Shown: positions 52,552-60,847 of the stretch, in pieces
How the letters are laid out: each line of letters starts with the position of its first letter
How positions within the stretch are numbered: position 1 is the first letter of the stretch
From: Lachnospiraceae bacterium
Lineage (GTDB): Bacteria > Bacillota > Clostridia > Lachnospirales > Lachnospiraceae
Assembly: GCA_017436305.1 (NCBI GenBank)
Contig: JAFSDJ010000075.1
Coordinates: 1-64,000 of the forward strand
Length of the DNA stretch: 64,000 nt
Direction of reading: 5' to 3'
The notes under the pieces: generated by a model
Database searches by the model: none
The model's input: only the letters and a program-made list of their open reading frames with translations
Told to the model about the DNA's origin: nothing
Made by a program: the position numbers and the translations under genes

Positions 52552-53709
52552 CTACTTTGCGTAGCTACTGTATACCTCCACATGGTCATAGATGCACCGC
52601 CAGCTGCTGTTTGCATTGACGGTAACACAGATGTAAGGTGTTCCACTTGGGGCCAATCCATAACTTGCTGCACAGCTTCCTGCTTCATTGACATATCCGG
52701 TCTTTGCGCCAAGCACTTCACCTCCACAATCCTTATCTTCTATACGTCGTATAAACCAGTTAGACAACAACAATCCCTCCGGATGTTCCGTAGTTGCAGT
52801 AGTCTGATAAGTTCTTGCTGTCAGTGCCTCCCTGCAAATCTGGTTTTCCAGTGCTGCCTTCATAATAATTGCCATATCGTATGTGGTACAATAATGATTG
52901 CTATCATATAAACCAACACAATTGGTAAAGTTGGCTGTATCAGCCAGTCCCAATTCTTCCAGCTTCTTATTCATCAGCTCCATAAAAGCTTCCTGGGAGC
53001 CTGCCACATGAATCGCCAAAGCCATGGCGGCTTCGCCTCCGGATGGCAGAATTGTTCCATAAAACAAATCTCTTACCGGAACCTTCTCATCCACTTCAAA
53101 TCCTGCCACACTGCAATCATTTACATAGGCATAATCTGTCATTTCAAAAGTAATGGTAACTTCCTCATCCAGATTCTGTATCTGTTCTGCTGCCACTAAT
53201 ACGGTAAGAATTTTGGTCATGGATGCCGGGTTAATTCTGGTCATGGCATCCCGATTTGCCACGATCTCACCTGTAGATGCATTAATTAAAATTGCATTGG
53301 TACTTGCAACCTCTTCATTGAATATAGCAGTAGTATCCGCCACAGTTACCGCCTCATAACCAGCCCAGAACTCTTTGTCCCCAACCATAACTTTTTCACC
53401 TTTTGCCGTCAATGTCAACACCGCTTCACCAATTGTATCATCTACATTAGCAATCCCTGTAGAAACTGTTTCCACCGGAGGGTTGGCTACATTTTTCCGG
53501 TCACTTGTCTGTGGTGTTTTGGGCAATATTGCCCTCATTGCTAAAATCAAAACAACAACACAGACAACGGCTGTTAAGAGATTGACCCATGCCCTTATTT
53601 TTCTTCGCAGCTTCCTTTTCCGTTCTTTTTCCCGTCGCATTTGTGCCCGACGCCTTGCAATACGCGCCCGGCGTAATTCTTCCTCATCATGTTCTAATCT
53701 ATCTGTCAT
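52552..53709 (-). CDS. D-alanyl-D-alanine carboxypeptidase (peptidase S11)
   Basis: A 385-residue membrane-anchored DD-carboxypeptidase that trims the terminal D-Ala of peptidoglycan stems. A strongly basic cytoplasmic N-terminus (1-40) leads into one transmembrane helix (41-62). The catalytic domain has SMTK with Ser163 and Lys166, the second motif SGG at 223-225 (SGN in most relatives) and KTG at 336-338. There is no C-terminal amphipathic helix as in PBP5, so the N-terminal helix is the anchor. GAGGA precedes the ATG. The gene is monocistronic. Confidence 0.9.
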   Translation of the reverse strand: MTDRLEHDEEELRRARIARRRAQMRREKERKRKLRRKIRAWVNLLTAVVCVVVLILAMRAILPKTPQTSDRKNVANPPVETVSTGIANVDDTIGEAVLTLTAKGEKVMVGDKEFWAGYEAVTVADTTAIFNEEVASTNAILINASTGEIVANRDAMTRINPASMTKILTVLVAAEQIQNLDEEVTITFEMTDYAYVNDCSVAGFEVDEKVPVRDLFYGTILPSGGEAAMALAIHVAGSQEAFMELMNKKLEELGLADTANFTNCVGLYDSNHYCTTYDMAIIMKAALENQICREALTARTYQTTATTEHPEGLLLSNWFIRRIEDKDCGGEVLGAKTGYVNEAGSCAASYGLAPSGTPYICVTVNANSSWRCIYDHVEVYSSYAK

Positions 53710-53801
53710 TTATATTATCCTCTATTTCATTATTTTGGAGTGTTACATACTTATTTTATACGGTGGACTGTTGAGAGCAGTCCAATAACGTCATACAAAC
53801 A

Positions 53802-55061
53802 CTATATATACCAACATGGTATCTGTAACACATTTTCTCTTAACATTCCTGGCATAGGACACATACATACAACCGCTCCCATTCCACGTTTCTTTTCCGG
53901 CAAACTATCCAGCACTCTAAACGCGCTTGTCATATCTGCAGTAACATTAGCATTCAATTTAATTTCAATCGGATACAATATACCATTTTCTTCGATAATA
54001 AAGTCTATTTCCGCCTCTTCCTGAACAATGCCGCCATTCTTCTTTTTTCTAATCTTATCTTTGCCTCTATAATACGAAACAAAGTATCTATAGTCCAATC
54101 CTCTATTGGAATAGCTCTTTAAGATTTCAGATATCACAAAAGTTTCAAATATTTCACCACTCATTGCTCCATTTGCAAGCGTCTCCGGTGTAAGCCATCT
54201 TGTCAAATATGCCGCCAAACCAGTATCTCTGAAATACATTTTAGGTGTCTTAATAACCCTTTTTAACGCACTATTTGCAAAAGGTTTCAATATATATATT
54301 ATTCCTGATGCTTCAAGAATAGATACCCAGTTCTTAATTGTATTAGCATCTTTTCCAACTTCCTCTGCAATGTTAGCATAATTGAGCATTTGGCCTGTTC
54401 TTGCTGCACAAGCAACCATAAATCTTCTAAATGCATCTAAATCCTGAACTGCTGCTAATTCACGTACATCTCTTTCCAAATAAGTTTTAATATAGCTGGA
54501 AAAGTACATATTCCAATCCATATTTGAATCTTGAAGTGCCGGATATCCTCCCTTATGGATGATTTCCCAAATACTGTCGGGTTTTTTAACAGTAATATTT
54601 CTTTCTTGTATATAATCAAGTGTTGGCAAAAAAGGATTTTTAAACTCATCATTCATAATTTCTCTGAGCGACAACGGAGTCATTTCAATAATAGCAATTC
54701 GTCCTGCAAGGGAATCAGATACCATATCCATAAGTTTGAATGGCTGTGAGCCCGATAGAAAGAACAAACCCTTATCATTACTCTTGTCACATGACATTTT
54801 AATGTATCTAAATAACGATGGTACATATTGTATTTCATCCAAAAATAGTGGTGGTTTATTAAGCATCATAAACATATCCGGATTATTTTTTGCCTGCTCC
54901 TCCGCAAAAGGATCATCAAATGATATTTCCTTTATTTCCGGATATAGGTGTTTTAATAAAGTTGATTTTCCTGTTTGTCGTGCTCCCGTCACTAATACTG
55001 CCTTAAAATTCATCGCTGAGTCTCTTACAACATCTTCTATCGCTCTTTTTATGTACTTCAT
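53802..55061 (-). CDS. AAA ATPase with DUF4143 domain
   Basis: A 419-residue protein of the AAA_14/DUF4143 type. Walker A GARQTGKST is at 26-34, Walker B PPLFLDEIQ near 70-78, and DUF4143 follows at about 200-360 with the nuclease-like segment EEAEIDFIIEENGILYPIEIKLN (a PD-(D/E)xK pattern) near 365-390. Role is unknown; members often sit in variable regions. The promoter at 55108-55136 puts the RNA start downstream of the first ATG (55109), so ATG 55061 after AAGGAG is used. It forms one end of the accessory island. Confidence 0.88.
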   Translation of the reverse strand: MKYIKRAIEDVVRDSAMNFKAVLVTGARQTGKSTLLKHLYPEIKEISFDDPFAEEQAKNNPDMFMMLNKPPLFLDEIQYVPSLFRYIKMSCDKSNDKGLFFLSGSQPFKLMDMVSDSLAGRIAIIEMTPLSLREIMNDEFKNPFLPTLDYIQERNITVKKPDSIWEIIHKGGYPALQDSNMDWNMYFSSYIKTYLERDVRELAAVQDLDAFRRFMVACAARTGQMLNYANIAEEVGKDANTIKNWVSILEASGIIYILKPFANSALKRVIKTPKMYFRDTGLAAYLTRWLTPETLANGAMSGEIFETFVISEILKSYSNRGLDYRYFVSYYRGKDKIRKKKNGGIVQEEAEIDFIIEENGILYPIEIKLNANVTADMTSAFRVLDSLPEKKRGMGAVVCMCPMPGMLRENVLQIPCWYI

Positions 55062-55107
55062 ACACTCTCCTTTTGACCAATCCGAATTGCTATTCCGTTT
55101 TAGTCGC

Positions 55108-55136
55108 ATTATATCATTTATTCTTTTTCATTTCAA
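55108..55136 (-). promoter_or_regulatory. Promoter of the AAA/DUF4143 gene
   Basis: TTGAAA (55131-55136) and TATAAT (55108-55113) separated by 17 bases, reading leftward. Confidence 0.65.
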
Positions 55137-55201
55137 TATGTATCATAAGAATATTGCATATAATTTATTCATACAGATATTAAGTTTTGGACAGTTAACA
55201 T

Positions 55202-55234
55202 AAAAACAACCCAGAACGAATTGTCCTGGGTTGT
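55202..55234 (-). terminator. Terminator of the zeta-toxin operon
   Basis: ACAACCCAG (55206-55214) and CTGGGTTGT (55226-55234) pair perfectly, with TTTTT following leftward. The preceding 135 bases (55235-55369) hold no credible gene. Confidence 0.8.
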
Positions 55235-55369
55235 AATAAATCGTATTGAGTTGTTCTGAGATGTATGGTTATCTCTTTGAGAACGCTTGGATAGCTTGAA
55301 AAGCCCGAAAACAAGGAATTTGTGGCTGGTAGTGTTGCATATGTGTTGTATGCTGAGGACTGCCCAGCA

Positions 55370-55924
55370 CTATTCAAATAATTCTAATATATCCTGTTCC
55401 TCCCAATATTCGTTCGGATAAATTGATAAATCTTCTTTATGTTTACGAATAATTCTTTGTGGTGTTTCTGTGTTATCATAAACATGCATAATATCACATA
55501 TTTCAAGTAATTCTTTTATGTTATTGATTGATTTATAATATCTCTTAACAACCTTCATACTATCAACATTGTGTCCTCCCGATGCAACTCTTGATTGAAT
55601 TCGAGTAATATTAATTTTGGGATCTACAGTTAAAACAAATACACATTTAATGAAATATCCTTCTTCTTTTGCCTTTCTTAAAATGTTTAATTTATATTCT
55701 GATGACAAAACTGTTTCAAACGTGAAATCTTCCTTTTTATCAATCGAATCATATCTCATCTTATCAACAAGAATTGCCGCCTCCATATTATCCATTCCCG
55801 TTGCTGCTACAATATCATCAGCATTTGTATACTTACCAACCTTGTCAAAAAATGTTGTTATTGTGCTTTTCCCAGAACCATTTGGACCTGCTAACACAAG
55901 TATCATTGGATTTCTATTCTGCAT
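55370..55924 (-). CDS. Zeta-toxin-family kinase-like protein
   Basis: A 184-residue P-loop protein. Walker A GPNGSGKST is at 13-21, followed by KYTNADDIVA, the FTFETVLSS segment (about 67-75) and RIQSRVASGGHNV, all consistent with the zeta toxin/PezT family, which phosphorylates UDP-N-acetylglucosamine in characterised members. Starts at 55945 (ATGCGA) and 55924 are both possible; GGAG lies nine bases before the latter. It overlaps the end of the small upstream gene by 11 bases, the layout of a toxin-antitoxin pair. Confidence 0.78.
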   Translation of the reverse strand: MQNRNPMILVLAGPNGSGKSTITTFFDKVGKYTNADDIVAATGMDNMEAAILVDKMRYDSIDKKEDFTFETVLSSEYKLNILRKAKEEGYFIKCVFVLTVDPKINITRIQSRVASGGHNVDSMKVVKRYYKSINNIKELLEICDIMHVYDNTETPQRIIRKHKEDLSIYPNEYWEEQDILELFE

Positions 55925-56144
55925 ACTTTCTTTCTCCATTCGCATATTCTACATATGCAGCTTTCTTTTCTTTGTCATAACCAGCTACGGGCTTTTTACA
56001 TATCTTTGCTTTGTATATTGCAGCTTTAACCGCCTCAACAGCACGAGCATCCATTTCATTATCTGATACCGTTAATGTATTTTTTTCTTCTTCTCGAGAT
56101 ACAACTTTTATTACTTTTCCACTCTTTGTGCTTACAGTTGTCAT
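55914..56144 (-). CDS. Small protein paired with zeta toxin (antitoxin candidate)
   Basis: A 76-residue acidic/basic protein (MTTVSTKSGKVIKVVSREEE...) ending in YANGERKYAE. It has no recognised DNA-binding motif. The long frame opens at 56237, but ATG 56144 follows AAGGAG and is the credible start. It overlaps the zeta-like gene, so coexpression is assured. Known epsilon antitoxins are helical and about this size, but similarity is not clear, so the antitoxin role is inferred from position only. Confidence 0.6.
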   Translation of the reverse strand: MTTVSTKSGKVIKVVSREEEKNTLTVSDNEMDARAVEAVKAAIYKAKICKKPVAGYDKEKKAAYVEYANGERKYAE

Positions 56145-56208
56145 ATAAACACTCCTTCCCTGCTTAACTATATGCATTATTTGTATAATCACACATAATA
56201 ATCTACTA

Positions 56209-56442
56209 TTATGAATATATTCTACCACAGTTCTCACAAAAAAACACCCCAGAGTAAACGTTCGATGGGGTAATATACTTTTCTGAAATATTCTGGATTG
56301 TAAACTCCATAACAGTCTGATTTGTATAAGACTTGAATAAACGAATAAAATAATATTCTGAATATCCCGCTACATCCGCTAACTGCTTTATACTCAAGTC
56401 ATCTTCTAAGTGCAATTCAATATATTGAATAATTTGATTCAT
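56209..56442 (-). pseudogene. Truncated AraC-family regulator
   Basis: The frame from ATG 56442 (GGAAGGTG upstream) encodes the first AraC helix-turn-helix (MNQIIQYIELHLEDDLSIKQ then LADVAGYSEYYFIRLFKSYT). After TVMEF near 56300 the sequence stops resembling AraC and runs through a terminator-like hairpin at 56238-56271. About 80% of a normal AraC/GyrI-like protein is missing. It follows the XRE-PurM gene. Confidence 0.7.
56238..56271 (-). terminator. Terminator-like hairpin in the AraC remnant
   Basis: ACCCCA (56246-56251) and TGGGGT (56266-56271) pair perfectly, with seven Ts following leftward. It would end transcription from the XRE-PurM/AraC remnant before the zeta operon. Confidence 0.7.
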
Positions 56443-56529
56443 AACCATCACCTTCCATTTCCACGTGGTAGTTATACTATAAAACACATTCTAAGTATTC
56501 GCTGTTCCTAAATTGCTGAATTATGTATG

Positions 56530-57780
56530 TTACAGCCAATTCATACGATTTTCGAATACTACTTTTTGCACTCCTTCTTCTACTATTCCAATCTCATAAC
56601 AATCATAGAACTTATTGATATGTTTCATAACCGTCGCCTTGTCTTTCTGAGCTACCACAATATTGAAACCTACACCGCAATTAAATGTGCGTAACATTTC
56701 TTCATCGCTGATATTTCCACTGTTTCTAATATATTTAAATATGTTCAATATTTTCAACTTTGATAAATCAATTTTTGCGCTTAATCCATCTGGAATCACT
56801 CTACACAAATTTCCTTCTATACCACCACCTGTGATATGCGCCATTCCATGTATAACATCTTTATCAAACAAACCTTTGATTGATTTATAATATGGTGAAT
56901 GTGGTTTCATAATCTGCTCTATGAAAGTTAATCCGTCTATCTTATCCAATTTGATTTGAGGCATTTTATCCATTAGTAAACGCACTAAAGAGTATCCATT
57001 TGTATGTAATCCATTTGATGCAATTGCTAAAACTGCATCTCCTTCTTCAATTGCAGAACCATCAATCACCTTGTTTTTTTCGACAATACCTGCAATACTT
57101 GAAGTGAGCACATAAACACCGGATTCTACAACCAATGGCTGAATAGAAGTTTCTCCTCCCACAAGAGAGCATTCATTTTCTTTGCAGGCATCTGATACAC
57201 CCTTAACTAAAGTTTTAATTGTATCTTTTTCTGCATTTCCACAAACTATCGTATCCAGTACCGCTAATGGTTTTGCACCCATAACCACAATATCATTTAC
57301 CAGATGATTTATCATATCATGGCAAATGGATTCTGTATATCCATATTCCATAGCTAGTTTTTGTTTTGAACCAGGTTCTTCTGACTTTAATACCAAAACA
57401 GGATTTTCAATCTCCGGAAACTTAATATCATACAGAGAAGCAAACGGACCCAGACCATTCAAAACACGACTATCTTCCGTTTCGAGATGCTTAGCCATTT
57501 CTTTTTTGATGGTATCTGTATAGGTAATATCAATTCCGGCTTTACTGTAGGATAAACCATCTGCATCTCTTTCGCTTCCCGCCAAAATCTCATCAACAGA
57601 CACATCTAACACAATCGACAAATCCCTTAATATTTCAATATTGGGATATGTCGTTCCATTCTCCCATTTCGATATTGCCTGAAAAGAAACATATAACTTA
57701 TCTGCCAACTGTTGTTGTGTCATCCCGAGGGACTTACGTTTTTCCATTATAAAATTTCCAACTTTAATACTATTAAGCAT
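56530..57780 (-). CDS. XRE helix-turn-helix fused to an AIR synthetase (PurM)-like domain
   Basis: A 416-residue chain. Residues 1-70 are an XRE/Cro helix-turn-helix (KSLGMTQQQLADKLYVSFQAISKWE). Residues about 76-416 match PurM from its start (SKAGIDITYTDTIKKEMAKH) through INHLVNDIVVMGAKPLAVLD, CSLVGGETSIQP, ASNGLHTNGYSLVRLL and MAHITGGGIEGNL, the expected nucleotide-binding glycine-rich segments. PurM normally makes aminoimidazole ribotide in purine synthesis and is not fused to a regulator. The fusion suggests a purine- or ribotide-responsive regulator, or a moonlighting enzyme. A TTGTTC/TATTAT promoter is upstream; GGAGG precedes the ATG. Confidence 0.85.
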   Translation of the reverse strand: MLNSIKVGNFIMEKRKSLGMTQQQLADKLYVSFQAISKWENGTTYPNIEILRDLSIVLDVSVDEILAGSERDADGLSYSKAGIDITYTDTIKKEMAKHLETEDSRVLNGLGPFASLYDIKFPEIENPVLVLKSEEPGSKQKLAMEYGYTESICHDMINHLVNDIVVMGAKPLAVLDTIVCGNAEKDTIKTLVKGVSDACKENECSLVGGETSIQPLVVESGVYVLTSSIAGIVEKNKVIDGSAIEEGDAVLAIASNGLHTNGYSLVRLLMDKMPQIKLDKIDGLTFIEQIMKPHSPYYKSIKGLFDKDVIHGMAHITGGGIEGNLCRVIPDGLSAKIDLSKLKILNIFKYIRNSGNISDEEMLRTFNCGVGFNIVVAQKDKATVMKHINKFYDCYEIGIVEEGVQKVVFENRMNWL

Positions 57781-57913
57781 CTGAAATACCTCCGTTTTTA
57801 TTTTATAATAGCGTACCTTTCAGCCAAGGAACAATAACCACACAAGAGAGTTTTTAAACATAATTCAACTATGGGTTGAATGGGTTTTCATCTTACACTC
57901 CTTAACATAAAAT

Positions 57914-58507
57914 TTAATCAAAATACGTAACAATATCTTCTATTTTCTTTCTTGGACGCATTGATGGAGTCTCTGCCTTATATCCCAAAGCAATCGCTCC
58001 TACCAATTCTGCCGTGGATCCAATATACTCCATCAGCTCTTGGTATGCAAAACATGTATTACCTATCCACAATGTTCCTATATTTAACTCCTCTGCCTTA
58101 AGTAACATATTTTCTATTGATGCACCTATGGACAACAAGTCATTCATTTCCGTAAATCTATCATCAGCATCCAGCTGAATAAATGGTGATTTTCCATTTG
58201 TATTAAGTACAACAATTACAATCGATGCTGTTTCCATAATCCGAAGAGTGTTCTTAGCATCTGAGATTCCACTTGTCGATAACGGAAGTCTTGGATTTAT
58301 CTCTTCCATCTCGATACCATTTTCCATAACGGCAAGTAATTTATCTTTTTCTTCTCCGCTATATACAAGATATTTCCATGGCTGACGATTCTTCGCAGAA
58401 GGTGCGACTCTGCCTGCATCTATAATCTGTTCTATAATATATCGAGATACTTGTTCATCTGTATATTTTCTAATACTGCGTCGTGAATATATTGTCTCCA
58501 ATGCCAT
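57914..58507 (-). CDS. Nitroreductase-family FMN oxidoreductase
   Basis: A 197-residue nitroreductase-like protein. The N-terminal SRRSIRKYTDEQVSRYIIEQI and RVAPSAKNRQPWKYLVY segments bind FMN, and GTLWIGNTCFAYQELMEYIG and ALGYKAETPSMRPRKKIEDIV are near the end. Family members reduce nitro, quinone or other electrophiles with NAD(P)H. Its ATG follows AAGGAG that lies within the tail of the upstream HTH frame, so the two are coupled. Physiological substrate is unknown. Confidence 0.87.
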   Translation of the reverse strand: MALETIYSRRSIRKYTDEQVSRYIIEQIIDAGRVAPSAKNRQPWKYLVYSGEEKDKLLAVMENGIEMEEINPRLPLSTSGISDAKNTLRIMETASIVIVVLNTNGKSPFIQLDADDRFTEMNDLLSIGASIENMLLKAEELNIGTLWIGNTCFAYQELMEYIGSTAELVGAIALGYKAETPSMRPRKKIEDIVTYFD

Positions 58508-58508
58508 G

Positions 58509-58715
58509 TTATATCTCCTTCTTGCTCATATTTTTTAACGTATAATAACTTCCCTTCAATTTCCCTTGCTTTAAAATAATATCCATTTCCACAAGTTCTT
58601 TCAGCACTTTTAATGCTCTCGAATCCTTCACTGCTAACAACTGCTGAACCTCTTTGTTGGTAATCTTTCCATTTTTCAATATAAAGTCAACAATCTTTTT
58701 CTGTGATGAATTCAA
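58509..58715 (-). CDS. Small winged-helix protein, probably a remnant
   Basis: The 68-residue frame starts with a TTG (58715) with no convincing ribosome site and an in-frame TAA only five codons upstream. The sequence (NSSQKKIVDFILKNGKITNK then EVQQLLAVKDSRALKVLKEL) resembles the C-terminal winged helix of larger AlbA/AAA-type DNA-binding proteins. Three copies of an 11-base motif lie directly upstream (58717-58758), as seen in repetitive linkers of those proteins. It is therefore probably the 3' end of a broken gene, but a small standalone regulator is not excluded. Confidence 0.45.
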   Translation of the reverse strand: MNSSQKKIVDFILKNGKITNKEVQQLLAVKDSRALKVLKELVEMDIILKQGKLKGSYYTLKNMSKKEI

Positions 58716-58716
58716 T

Positions 58717-58758
58717 TTATCCGTACTTTATCCGTACTTTTTACTGTTATATCCGTAC
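58717..58758. repeat. 11-bp tandem repeats at the end of the accessory island
   Basis: TTATCCGTACT is at 58717-58727 and exactly again at 58728-58738, with a third, slightly altered copy TATATCCGTACT at 58747-58758. They are the probable relic of a repetitive linker in a truncated gene. Confidence 0.75.
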
Positions 58759-58788
58759 TATTATCCTCACTTTTTTCTGAAACATAAG

Positions 58789-58815
58789 AAAAAGCCCCAA
58801 AACTTGGGGCTTTTT
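58789..58815. terminator. Bidirectional terminator after rpsI
   Basis: AAAAAGCCCCAA and TTGGGGCTTTTT flank a tetraloop, perfect on both strands. It ends the rplM-rpsI transcript on the minus strand. Confidence 0.9.
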
Positions 58816-58848
58816 CGGTATTCTTCAAAAAAATCAATTTTCTTCTTA

Positions 58849-59247
58849 TTATCTCTTTGAGAACTGTGGTGCACGACGTGCAGCTTTGAGACCGTATTTC
58901 TTTCTTTCTTTCATACGTGGATCTCTTGTTAAGTAACCAGCTTTCTTTAATACTGGTCTGTAATCAGCATCTACCTGAAGTAATGCTCTGGCGATACCGT
59001 GTCTGATTGCACCAGCCTGACCTGTGTAACCGCCACCATGTACGTTTACTAAGATGTCAAATTTGTCTGCTGTTTCTGTTGCAACGAGAGGCTGACGAAC
59101 GATAACTTTTAATGTTTCAAGTCCGAAATACTCATCAAGTGTTCTTTTATTTACAACAATGTCACCTTTACCAGGTACTAAATATACTCTTGCGATAGAT
59201 TTTTTTCTTCTTCCAGTTCCGTGGAATTTTGCTGTTTGCTTAGCCAT
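58849..59247 (-). CDS. rpsI: 30S ribosomal protein S9
   Basis: A 132-residue uS9. It begins [20 protein letters not shown] and ends [14 protein letters not shown], the conserved basic C-terminal tail that reaches the tRNA in the P site. It follows rplM by 28 bases in the universal L13-S9 operon and is followed by a strong terminator. Confidence 0.98.
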   Translation of the reverse strand: MAKQTAKFHGTGRRKKSIARVYLVPGKGDIVVNKRTLDEYFGLETLKVIVRQPLVATETADKFDILVNVHGGGYTGQAGAIRHGIARALLQVDADYRPVLKKAGYLTRDPRMKERKKYGLKAARRAPQFSKR

Positions 59248-59275
59248 TTTAATTTTCTCCTTTCAGTTCCTTTAA

Positions 59276-59704
59276 TTAAAATGTTAATACTTCAGGTTTC
59301 TGAGCTTCGTGTTTGTGCTCTGGTCCTGCGTATACATGAAGTTTTTTAAACATTTGTCTTCCTAAAGGTCCTTTTGGAAGCATACCTTTTACAGCAAGTT
59401 CGATAACTTGTTCTGGTTTCTTATCTAATTTTTCTCTTAATGTAGCTTCTTTCATTCCGCCTACATAATCAGAGTGATGATAATAAATCTTCTGGTCTAA
59501 TTTCTTACCTGTTACCTGAATCTTTTCTGCATTGATTACGATTACATAATCACCTGTATCAATGTGAGGTGTAAAGATAGGTTTGTTTTTACCTCTTAAA
59601 ACTTTAGCAACCTCGGAAGCTAAACGGCCAAGTGTCTGACCTTCAGCATCTACTACATACCATTTTCTATCAATTGTAGCTGGACTAGCCATAAATGTTT
59701 TCAT
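59276..59704 (-). CDS. rplM: 50S ribosomal protein L13
   Basis: A 143-residue uL13, with [20 protein letters not shown] at the N-terminus, [20 protein letters not shown] in the middle and [20 protein letters not shown] near the end. The long frame opens at 59731 but ATG 59704, preceded by GGAGG, is the real start. A structured leader and consensus promoter lie upstream. It is transcribed with rpsI. Confidence 0.97.
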   Translation of the reverse strand: MKTFMASPATIDRKWYVVDAEGQTLGRLASEVAKVLRGKNKPIFTPHIDTGDYVIVINAEKIQVTGKKLDQKIYYHHSDYVGGMKEATLREKLDKKPEQVIELAVKGMLPKGPLGRQMFKKLHVYAGPEHKHEAQKPEVLTF

Positions 59705-59855
59705 CCTGTTACCTCCAAAACTTGAGTCCATTGACTTCTTCTAATTGTTTTCCCTTCTCCGGGGCTAATCGGAATAAAAGGGGTGTTACATTGGAACCTG
59801 ATTACCGTTTTACCGGGGCTTTGGCTTAACGTTTTCTCAAGTCACCACTGTGAAA
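59705..59855 (-). promoter_or_regulatory. Structured rplM leader (L13-leader-like)
   Basis: The roughly 150-base leader starts near 59850 and is GC-rich for this genome, with GACTTGAG near its 5' end able to pair with ACTCAAGT just before the ribosome site, enclosing several small stems (CCCCGG elements). An L13 leader that binds the ribosomal protein is known in Firmicutes; this is a candidate by position and shape. Confidence 0.5.
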
Positions 59856-59856
59856 T

Positions 59857-59885
59857 ATTATATTATACGCATCCGCGTGTGTCAA
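59857..59885 (-). promoter_or_regulatory. Promoter of rplM-rpsI
   Basis: TTGACA (59880-59885) and TATAAT (59857-59862) separated by 17 bases, a full consensus promoter, reading leftward. Confidence 0.85.
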
Positions 59886-59913
59886 CCGTTTTTTTCCTAT
59901 TTTTTCACTAATT

Positions 59914-59981
59914 TGCTCACACCCAAATCACGTTCATACGCAACAAAACAGGAAATGTTTTGTTGACGTCTGATCAGTAAC
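59914..59981 (-). repeat. Family R2, left half only
   Basis: On the minus strand it reads GTTACTGATC, then ...CAACAAAACA and TGTTTTGTTGCGTATGAAC, then GTGATTTGGGTGTGAGCA, matching the left half of the 41773-41940 copy (hairpin 1 and the following segment). The right half is absent. It lies just upstream of the rplM promoter, next to an R1 copy. Confidence 0.75.
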
Positions 59982-59983
59982 TA

Positions 59984-60054
59984 CAGTTCAGCCATAGATT
60001 TTATAAAGGACCAATCATACTTGCATGAATGAGCACATTCTATAAGCTATGGCC
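59984..60054. repeat. Family R1, longer copy
   Basis: CAGTTCAGCCATAG at the left and GCTATGG at the right flank a centre (ATCATACTTGCATGAATGAG) that matches the inverted copy at 63946-64000. It sits between truA and the R2 half-copy. Confidence 0.75.
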
Positions 60055-60083
60055 AAGGGCCCGGTCTTATAGAATATTTTTTT

Positions 60084-60821
60084 CTATAAAAAATCGTACT
60101 TCACAAGGGTAAGTCCTCTTGCCGGTGCAGTAGGACCTGCCTTAGCTCTGTCTTTTGCCTTTAGAATATCTGTAATGCCCTCCGGCTGCAGCTTTCCCAT
60201 ACCAACCTCCATCAAAGTTCCTGCAATAATTCGCACCATATTGTATAAAAATCCATTGCCACTTACCTTTATGGAAATAATACTTCCCTGCTTTTCCACC
60301 GTACATTCATAAATAGTCCGCACTGTAGTTTCCACCTGAGCGCCCTTTGCGCAAAAGCTTTTAAAATCATGCTCTCCCACCAGATATGTTGCCGCCTGAC
60401 TCATTTTTTCCACATCTAAGGAAACATACGTAAAATGAGCATACAGTCGTTCCACCGGATTTGGAAACTCACTATTATAAATTCTGTACTCATAGGTCTT
60501 TTTGGTAGGTACAAATCTAGGGTGAAAATCCGGCTCTACTTCCCTGGAATTTTGAATTTTAATATCCTCCGGAAGTCTTTGATTCAAAGCATAGGAAATT
60601 TTCTCTCCCGGCATTCTTGCATTAGTATCGAATACAGCCAGATTGCATAAAGCATGAACCCCTGTGTCCGTTCTACTTACACCGCTTACTTTGATTTCTT
60701 CCCTTAAAAGCTCTGATAAATGTTTATTTAATTCTGCCTCAATTGTATTGCCGTTTGGTTGTATCTGCCAGCCACAATAATTAGTTCCGTCATATGCTAC
60801 GGTCAGCATGACTCTTTTCAT
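60084..60821 (-). CDS. truA: tRNA pseudouridine synthase A
   Basis: A 245-residue TruA that makes pseudouridine at positions 38-40 of tRNA. The N-terminus MKRVMLTVAYDGTNYCGWQIQPNG is typical, and the catalytic Asp is in GVSRTDTGVHAL near residue 52. GNGFLYNMVRIIAGTLMEVG closes the active site. The gene lies in the widespread ecfA1-ecfA2-ecfT-truA-rplM-rpsI neighbourhood, 27 bases downstream of ecfT. Confidence 0.96.
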   Translation of the reverse strand: MKRVMLTVAYDGTNYCGWQIQPNGNTIEAELNKHLSELLREEIKVSGVSRTDTGVHALCNLAVFDTNARMPGEKISYALNQRLPEDIKIQNSREVEPDFHPRFVPTKKTYEYRIYNSEFPNPVERLYAHFTYVSLDVEKMSQAATYLVGEHDFKSFCAKGAQVETTVRTIYECTVEKQGSIISIKVSGNGFLYNMVRIIAGTLMEVGMGKLQPEGITDILKAKDRAKAGPTAPARGLTLVKYDFL

Positions 60822-60847
60822 TTATTTTCTGTTCCTTATTTTTATTT

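Noticed and set aside
55195-55377. A 60-codon minus-strand frame downstream of the zeta gene
   Set aside because: It spans a terminator hairpin and has no ribosome site; at most a relic of an older element.
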